Of a stretch of DNA of 9,055 nucleotides, positions 6,041 through 9,055 are shown piece after piece. The DNA is from Patescibacteria group bacterium (GTDB taxonomy: Bacteria > Patescibacteriota > Minisyncoccia > Phycocordibacterales > SIBU01), in NCBI GenBank assembly GCA_018968805.1, contig JAGWZX010000017.1, positions 1 to 9,055 of the forward strand, read 5' to 3'. Numbering within the stretch: position 1 is the first letter of the stretch; each line of letters opens with the position of its first letter. The notes under the pieces are model-generated. The model was not told where the DNA came from, did not search any database, and saw only the letters and a list, made by a program, of their open reading frames with translations. The position numbers were made by a program, and so were the translations under genes.

Positions 6041-6736
6041 ATGGCCAAGCAAAAAGTTGCCATTTTTGATGTTGATGGAACTTTGTTTCGTTCTAGTTTT
6101 TTAATCGAGCTTGTTGAAGCGCTTATAGCAGAGGGAATTTTTCCAAAGCAGAGCCGGGTAATTTACGAACGTGAATATCGCGCCTGGGTCAACCGTGAAG
6201 GATCGTATGAAGATTATATCGAGGCGGTTATCGCCTCATTCATGAAATACCTGCGAGGCGTTTCGTTTGGCGACTTCGAGCGAATCGGACTGAAAGTTGT
6301 TGAAAGAAATCAGGACAGGACTTATCGTTATACCCGAGATTTGGCTAAGAAACTAAAACGGCGCGGCTATTTTCTTCTGGCTGTTTCCCAGTCGCCAAAA
6401 GGCGTGCTCGACACTTTCTGCAAACGGCTTGGTTTCAATAAAGTTTACGGCCGTTTTTACGAGCTGGGCGCGTCTGATAAATTTACCGGCGAGGTAGTCG
6501 ATCTTCACCTTATTGCCAACAAGGCCAACATTGTGCGGCGGGCTGTCGAAAAAGAAAATCTTACACTTAAAGGTTCGTACGGCATCGGCGATACTGAAGG
6601 TGATATCTCAATGCTTGAATTGGTTGATCATCCGATTTGTTTCAATCCCAACGCCAAACTTTACCGCTATGCCAAGCTCAACGGCTGGAAAATCGTAGTG
6701 GAGCGGAAGGATGTGGTTTATGATATTGACAGTTAG
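6041..6736 (+). CDS. HAD-superfamily (subclass IB, SerB-like) phosphatase
   Basis: 231 residues. Motif I is DVDGT (nucleophile Asp10, acid/base Asp12), motif II is Ser116 in AVSQSP, motif III is probably Lys161 in NKANIV, and motif IV is GDTEGD (Asp184, Asp188) followed by the MLELVDHPICFNPNAKL segment typical of HAD-IB hydrolases. The cap lies between motifs I and II (about 20-100) and is helical. Members dephosphorylate small phosphomonoesters such as phosphoserine or lipid-linked phosphates; the substrate here is not deducible. It starts 6 nt after the Nudix stop, without a strong Shine-Dalgarno site, suggesting coupled translation. The two enzymes could act in nucleotide or metabolite clean-up, which is inference. 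The eroded DUF4342 gene follows immediately on the same strand. Confidence 0.9.
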   Translation: MAKQKVAIFDVDGTLFRSSFLIELVEALIAEGIFPKQSRVIYEREYRAWVNREGSYEDYIEAVIASFMKYLRGVSFGDFERIGLKVVERNQDRTYRYTRDLAKKLKRRGYFLLAVSQSPKGVLDTFCKRLGFNKVYGRFYELGASDKFTGEVVDLHLIANKANIVRRAVEKENLTLKGSYGIGDTEGDISMLELVDHPICFNPNAKLYRYAKLNGWKIVVERKDVVYDIDS

Positions 6737-6841
6737 CCGATAAAGACACGGAAGAAGAACATGGAGAAGAGTTTAAGGTGAACGGCGATGAGCTGATCTC
6801 CAAGGTTAAATTTGATCCGCGAAGGCAATGCCCGCCGCATT

Positions 6842-6849
6842 ATAAATAA
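6842..6849. repeat. Target-site duplication, left copy (ATAAATAA)
   Basis: Exact 8-bp direct repeat of 7031-7038 bordering the inserted palindromic element. Removing the insert and one copy restores an uninterrupted RRIINNEKG reading frame. Confidence 0.75.
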
Positions 6850-6942
6850 AGTTTGCCGCCCGTCCCATTCCCGCGGCAAGCCGTTCCCTCGGGAGTGCCC
6901 TCGGCGGGGTTATTCCGCGGGCGGCATCAGGGAAACTTTGTC

Positions 6943-6973
6943 GGACAGGAGCGAGCGGAGCTCGCTCCTGTCC
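6943..6973. repeat. Perfect 14-bp hairpin with GGA loop
   Basis: GGACAGGAGCGAGC (6943-6956) and GCTCGCTCCTGTCC (6960-6973) surround a three-base loop. It is the second stem-loop of the inserted element. Its CGAGCGGAG core is shared with the repeat inside the lipase gene. Confidence 0.95.
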
Positions 6974-6978
6974 ATTAG

Positions 6979-7025
6979 GCGGCCATTCATCCCCGCCCGC
7001 CAAGCGGGCGGGGATGAATGGCCGC
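6979..7025. repeat. Perfect 22-bp hairpin with CAA loop
   Basis: Positions 6979-7000 are exactly complementary to 7004-7025. The arm includes ATTCATCCCCGCCCGC (6985-7000). No T-run follows on either strand, so this is not a typical terminator; it forms the third stem-loop of the inserted element. Confidence 0.95.
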
Positions 7026-7030
7026 TGCCG

Positions 7031-7038
7031 ATAAATAA
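7031..7038. repeat. Target-site duplication, right copy (ATAAATAA)
   Basis: Right-hand copy of the 8-bp repeat at 6842-6849; it lies directly after the element and re-enters the conserved DUF4342 frame. Confidence 0.75.
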
Positions 7039-7205
7039 TGAAAAAGGCGAGACGATTGTGGAAATCCCGGTAACGCTCGGCGCTGTCGGGGCGCTTGTCG
7101 CGCCGGCTCTTGCCGTAGTCGGCACGGTTGCCGCACTTGTTACCCGCTGTACGATTGTTGTAATCAAAAATAGTACCTCCGGGTACAAATAGTCCGGCTC
7201 GCTTA

Positions 7206-7237
7206 ACATTCTAACATTCTGCAGAATGTTAGAATGT
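7206..7237. repeat. Perfect 32-bp palindrome between convergent genes
   Basis: ACATTCTAACATTCTG (7206-7221) is the exact reverse complement of CAGAATGTTAGAATGT (7222-7237). Each arm is itself a near tandem of ACATTCT. It starts 14 nt after the DUF4342 stop and ends 12 nt before the trmD stop. It may act as a two-way transcription end (it lacks a U-run), a protein-binding site or a repeat family member. Confidence 0.85.
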
Positions 7238-7248
7238 CAGGCAACATG

Positions 7249-7914
7249 TTATCGGTGGAGATTTTTTCGCCAGTTCTCGATCTTTTGATGGTGGCCCGAA
7301 AGCAGAATCTTCGGCACGCGATAGTTTTTGCCTTTGAATTTGAAAATTTCCGGTCGGGTATAGACATCCGGACTCGCGACGCGATTTTCTTCAAGCGACG
7401 CGAGGTCTCCAAGCACGCCGGGAATTTGGCGGGAAATTGAATCAACCATAACCATCGCCGGAAGCTCGCCGCCGGTAACGACGTACGGTCCCACCGAAAC
7501 TTCGTCAACTTTGATTTTGAACGCGTTTTTTACGGCTTGTTTTACCCGCGCGTCTATTCCCTCGTAACGGCCGCAGATGAAAATGATATCGGTGAATTTC
7601 TTGGCGTAAGTTTTCGCGATTTTCGTATCAAACTGCTTACCGCCTGGCGTTAACCAAATTATCAATGGTTTCTTTTTCTTATCTTTCAACTTACAACTCG
7701 CAACCGCCTCTATTACCGGAAGCGCCTGAATCACCATTCCGGGACCTCCGCCGTATGGCGCGCGGTCGATTCGCCGCCATTTATTTTCCGCATACTCGCG
7801 CGGGTTGTAAAATTGAACTTTGATTTTTCCATCCTCAATCGCCCGTTTCAAAATAGACTCGCCTAAATATGAGCGAAAGGCGGACGGGAATAAAGTAATG
7901 ATGTGGAAAACCAT
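7249..7914 (-). CDS. trmD: tRNA (guanine-N1-)-methyltransferase
   Basis: 221 residues. TrmD transfers a methyl group from SAM to G37 of tRNAs read by CNN-type codons, preventing +1 frameshifts. The SPOUT-fold signatures are APYGGGPGM (52-60), LTPGGKQF (88-95), ICGRYEGIDARV (113-124) and VSVGPYVVTGGELPAMVMVD (139-158) followed by SISRQIPGVLG. The catalytic Asp in MVDSISR (Asp158) is present. The usual Asp in the SIGDYVLTGGE motif is Pro here, as I recall for some relatives. The C-terminus has the typical LLSGHHQKIENWR. It is slightly short (usually ~230-250). It consumes SAM made by the metK product in this window, a metabolic rather than operonic link. The ATG at 7914 has no Shine-Dalgarno site; upstream is a TTTAGGG-type repeat. 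Confidence 0.96.
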   Translation of the reverse strand: MVFHIITLFPSAFRSYLGESILKRAIEDGKIKVQFYNPREYAENKWRRIDRAPYGGGPGMVIQALPVIEAVASCKLKDKKKKPLIIWLTPGGKQFDTKIAKTYAKKFTDIIFICGRYEGIDARVKQAVKNAFKIKVDEVSVGPYVVTGGELPAMVMVDSISRQIPGVLGDLASLEENRVASPDVYTRPEIFKFKGKNYRVPKILLSGHHQKIENWRKNLHR

Positions 7915-7939
7915 ACAGGGTTTAGGGTACAGGGTTTAG
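7915..7939. repeat. Telomere-like direct repeat in front of trmD
   Basis: ACAGGGTTTAG occurs at 7915-7925 and 7929-7939, separated by GGT (14-bp period). The first copy directly abuts the trmD start codon, so it forms the whole 5' leader. Confidence 0.85.
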
Positions 7940-7968
7940 TCAAGAAAGGCAATATGCGCAAAACTTGT

Positions 7969-7983
7969 CGACCTGCCAGGTCG
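7969..7983 (-). repeat. Short inverted repeat between dapB and trmD
   Basis: CGACCTG (7969-7975) and CAGGTCG (7977-7983) around one base. On the minus strand it is followed by ACAAGTTTTG. It could be a weak second terminator behind dapB or an operator for trmD; 15 bp is too short to decide. Confidence 0.35.
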
Positions 7984-8008
7984 GCAAATTTTGGTGGCAA
8001 GAAATAAG

Positions 8009-8035
8009 AAAAAAGAGCTGGTCGATCCAGCTCTT
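8009..8035 (-). terminator. Intrinsic terminator of dapB, overlapping its stop codon
   Basis: On the minus strand AAGAGCTGG (8035-8027) pairs with CCAGCTCTT (8021-8013) around a 5-nt loop, followed by a T-run. The TAA of dapB provides the first bases of the stem. A strong classical terminator, so trmD needs its own promoter. Confidence 0.9.
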
Positions 8036-8837
8036 AAAGGTTCAGAACATCCATCATGTTGTAGAGATCCGGCGCCCTGACTGCTCCATAGCTATCCGAT
8101 GCCACCCATTTGGCCGCGAGAAGGGCGCCCTTGGCGAAACACTCACGACTGCCAGCTTCGTGAGAAAGAACGATTTCCTCGCCAGATCCGAGAAACATCA
8201 CTTGGTGCTTGCCGAAGACGGTGCCGCCGCGGACGGAATGGATGCCGATTTGAGAGCAATCGCGCTCGCCAACTTGCGACCCACGATCATAGACCGCATA
8301 GGAATTTGCCGGTGGTCTGGGCATCTCGGAAAATTTCTGATCACGCACTCCGGCAAGAATTTGGAAAAGGGTTTTCGCAGTTCCGCTCGGCGCATCCTTC
8401 TTGTACCGATGATGCGTTTCCACGATTTCCAAATCAAACCCCTGCCCAAGGATCTCCGCCGCCTTGCGCGTCAGCCAGAACAAGACGTTGACGCCGAGGG
8501 AGAAATTTGTCGCTTTGACAATCGCGATGTGCCGCGCGTTAATATTAATCTCCTCCAACTGTTCAGAGGTGTGTCCGGTGGTGCCAATGACTGCCGGCGT
8601 TTCGGTGACAACGCAACGCGCGAGCAAGTTTGACATTGCACTCGGCGTGCTGAAGTCCACAACGACATCGCAGTTCGCAACCGCTTTCTTCAGAGTTTCT
8701 TCAAATGGAACAATGCCGCTGGTTCCATTCGCGATATCACACCCCACGACATCAATGCCGGGGTCTTTCTTCGCCACCTGGACCAACACTGATCCCATTT
8801 TGCCTTCGGAGCCGTTAACAACGATCTTCGTTTTCAT
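8034..8837 (-). CDS. dapB: 4-hydroxy-tetrahydrodipicolinate reductase
   Basis: 267 residues from the ATG at 8837. DapB reduces the product of DapA with NAD(P)H in the diaminopimelate/lysine pathway, supplying peptidoglycan precursors. An N-terminal Rossmann motif is seen as VNGSEGKMG (8-15 region), then DFSTPSAM (61-68) and IGTTG (84-88). The catalytic/substrate signature is ETHHRYKKDAPSGTA (140-154, His142, His143, Lys147), and the C-terminal domain has SVRGGTVFGKHQVMFLG (201-217). Length is normal (~260-270). An in-frame GTG at 8867 would add ten residues (MQTNLYEREN) not expected for the family; the ATG has a purine-rich GAAAGAG upstream. It is a single-gene unit here, without dapA or lysC neighbours, followed by a strong terminator and preceded by an IS end. 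Confidence 0.96.
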   Translation of the reverse strand: MKTKIVVNGSEGKMGSVLVQVAKKDPGIDVVGCDIANGTSGIVPFEETLKKAVANCDVVVDFSTPSAMSNLLARCVVTETPAVIGTTGHTSEQLEEININARHIAIVKATNFSLGVNVLFWLTRKAAEILGQGFDLEIVETHHRYKKDAPSGTAKTLFQILAGVRDQKFSEMPRPPANSYAVYDRGSQVGERDCSQIGIHSVRGGTVFGKHQVMFLGSGEEIVLSHEAGSRECFAKGALLAAKWVASDSYGAVRAPDLYNMMDVLNL

Positions 8838-8874
8838 GTTTTCTCTTTCGTATAGGTTTGTCTGCACAGTCGGG

Positions 8875-8907
8875 ATATTACCCTACCCGCAAAAAAATTT
8901 TTGTCAA
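8875..8907 (-). promoter_or_regulatory. Possible dapB promoter elements
   Basis: A consensus TTGACA (8902-8907) overlaps the transposase stop codon. TAATAT follows at 8875-8880, but with a 21-bp gap that is too long for a good sigma70 promoter. Another -10-like box, TATACG (8849-8854), ends 11 nt before the ATG and would give a leaderless mRNA. Which, if any, is used cannot be decided by eye. Confidence 0.25.
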
Positions 8908-9055
8908 GAAAATGCACTAGACGAGTACATCGGTAACAGTTTGTTCGCTTTTGAATAATACTCCCACGGCGTCTGGTAGCCAAGGGTTTGGTGCGGCCGA
9001 ACGAAGTTGTACTCGATCAGCCATTCGGTCAGTTTCCGATTGAAGAGGGCGGGGT
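8904..9055 (-). CDS. IS transposase with integrase core domain, C-terminal fragment
   Basis: The last 49 residues of an ORF entering from the right edge: FNRKLTEWLIEYNFVRPHQT, then LGYQTPWEYYSKANKLLPMY and a TGA at 8904-8906. The N-R-K-L...W-L-I-x-Y-N...R-P-H-x-x-L-G-x-x-x-P pattern is the end of the rve/DDE integrase domain of transposases such as the IS481 and IS3 groups; the metal-binding Asp/Glu residues would lie outside the window except possibly the last. The subgroup cannot be settled. Its stop lies 66 nt upstream of the dapB ATG on the same strand, so read-through into dapB is possible. The IS end must lie between 8837 and 8904 or overlap the coding end, but no terminal repeat can be identified without the other end. 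Confidence 0.8.
   Translation of the reverse strand, partial: PALFNRKLTEWLIEYNFVRPHQTLGYQTPWEYYSKANKLLPMYSSSAFS

Larger units (their letters stand above)
6850..7030. mobile_element. 181-nt palindromic (MITE/RPE-like) element inserted in the DUF4342 gene
   Basis: The element carries three successive stem-loops: a loose one (GCCGC 6855-6859 plus CCGCGG 6871-6876 against CCGCGGGCGGC 6915-6925), a perfect 14-bp stem (6943-6956 with 6960-6973, loop GGA) and a perfect 22-bp stem (6979-7000 with 7004-7025, loop CAA). It is far more GC-rich than the flanks, encodes no transposase and has no clear terminal inverted repeats. An 8-bp duplication flanks it. Element plus one duplication copy is 189 nt, i.e. 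63 codons, and the host frame stays open through it, giving an Arg/Ser/Pro-rich peptide (KVCRPSHSRGKPFPRE at its start). In Rickettsia, palindromic elements are known to sit in frame inside genes; kinship with those is not implied. Confidence 0.72.
6736..7192 (+). pseudogene. DUF4342-domain protein gene, broken by frameshift and insertion
   Basis: Three parts together match the DUF4342 pattern as I know it. Frame A (6736-6810) reads ADKDTEEEHGEEF, then KVNGDELISKVK. Frame B (6812-6847) reads LIREGNARRIIN. After an insertion, frame B continues from 7031: NNEKGETIVEIPVTLG, AVGALVAPALAVVGTVAALV, TRCTIVVIK, ending in TAG at 7190-7192. The Gly/Ala/Val-rich stretch is a probable membrane-associated helix. 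Lesions: no usable start codon precedes the first part (its frame opens at 6730 just after a stop), one or two bases are lost or gained at 6811, and a 181-nt palindromic element splits the RRIINNEKG region. A shortened product from TTG 6812 (126 aa including the insert) is possible but unproven. Function of DUF4342 proteins is unknown. Confidence 0.75.

Noticed and set aside
1..9055. CRISPR arrays, tRNA and rRNA genes
   Set aside because: No regularly spaced repeats, tRNA-like CCA/TTC arm patterns or rRNA core sequences were seen on either strand by eye.

Overview
The window is a dense, mostly minus-strand piece of bacterial chromosome using the standard code (TAA, TAG and TGA all act as stops). 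The small genes, weak Shine-Dalgarno sites, -10 boxes close to start codons, and a huge surface lipase with low-complexity linkers and a C-terminal membrane anchor suggest a Patescibacteria/CPR-type or similar metagenomic genome. This is inference; no marker here fixes the taxon.

Left part (1-3983): a decayed RhuM-family gene runs off the left edge (amber codon plus a homopolymer frameshift). Next come a small three-helix membrane protein and a ~990-residue secreted lecithin:cholesterol-acyltransferase-like lipase/esterase. A degenerate repeat lies between the lipase and metK.

Centre (3984-6736): metK (S-adenosylmethionine synthase) is preceded by a good sigma70-type promoter, an apparent SAM-I-clan riboswitch with an extra hairpin in P2, and an intrinsic terminator whose 5' arm can alternatively pair with the aptamer's 3' end. 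This reads as feedback control of SAM synthesis by transcription attenuation. Divergent from it is a Nudix hydrolase-HAD hydrolase operon. Between them lies a possible small minus-strand gene with its own terminator.

Right part (6737-9055): a DUF4342-type gene has lost its start, carries a frameshift, and is split by a 181-nt element rich in palindromes and flanked by an 8-bp target duplication. The net insertion of 189 nt keeps the frame open, reminiscent of the in-frame palindromic elements of Rickettsia. After a perfect 32-bp palindrome come trmD (tRNA m1G37 methyltransferase) and dapB (dihydrodipicolinate reductase), both on the minus strand and each apparently a separate unit. The right edge holds the C-terminus of an integrase-fold IS transposase.

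The strongest leads are the metK riboswitch variant and the palindromic element inside the DUF4342 gene. The window also shows repeated gene erosion (RhuM, DUF4342) and many small palindromic repeats.
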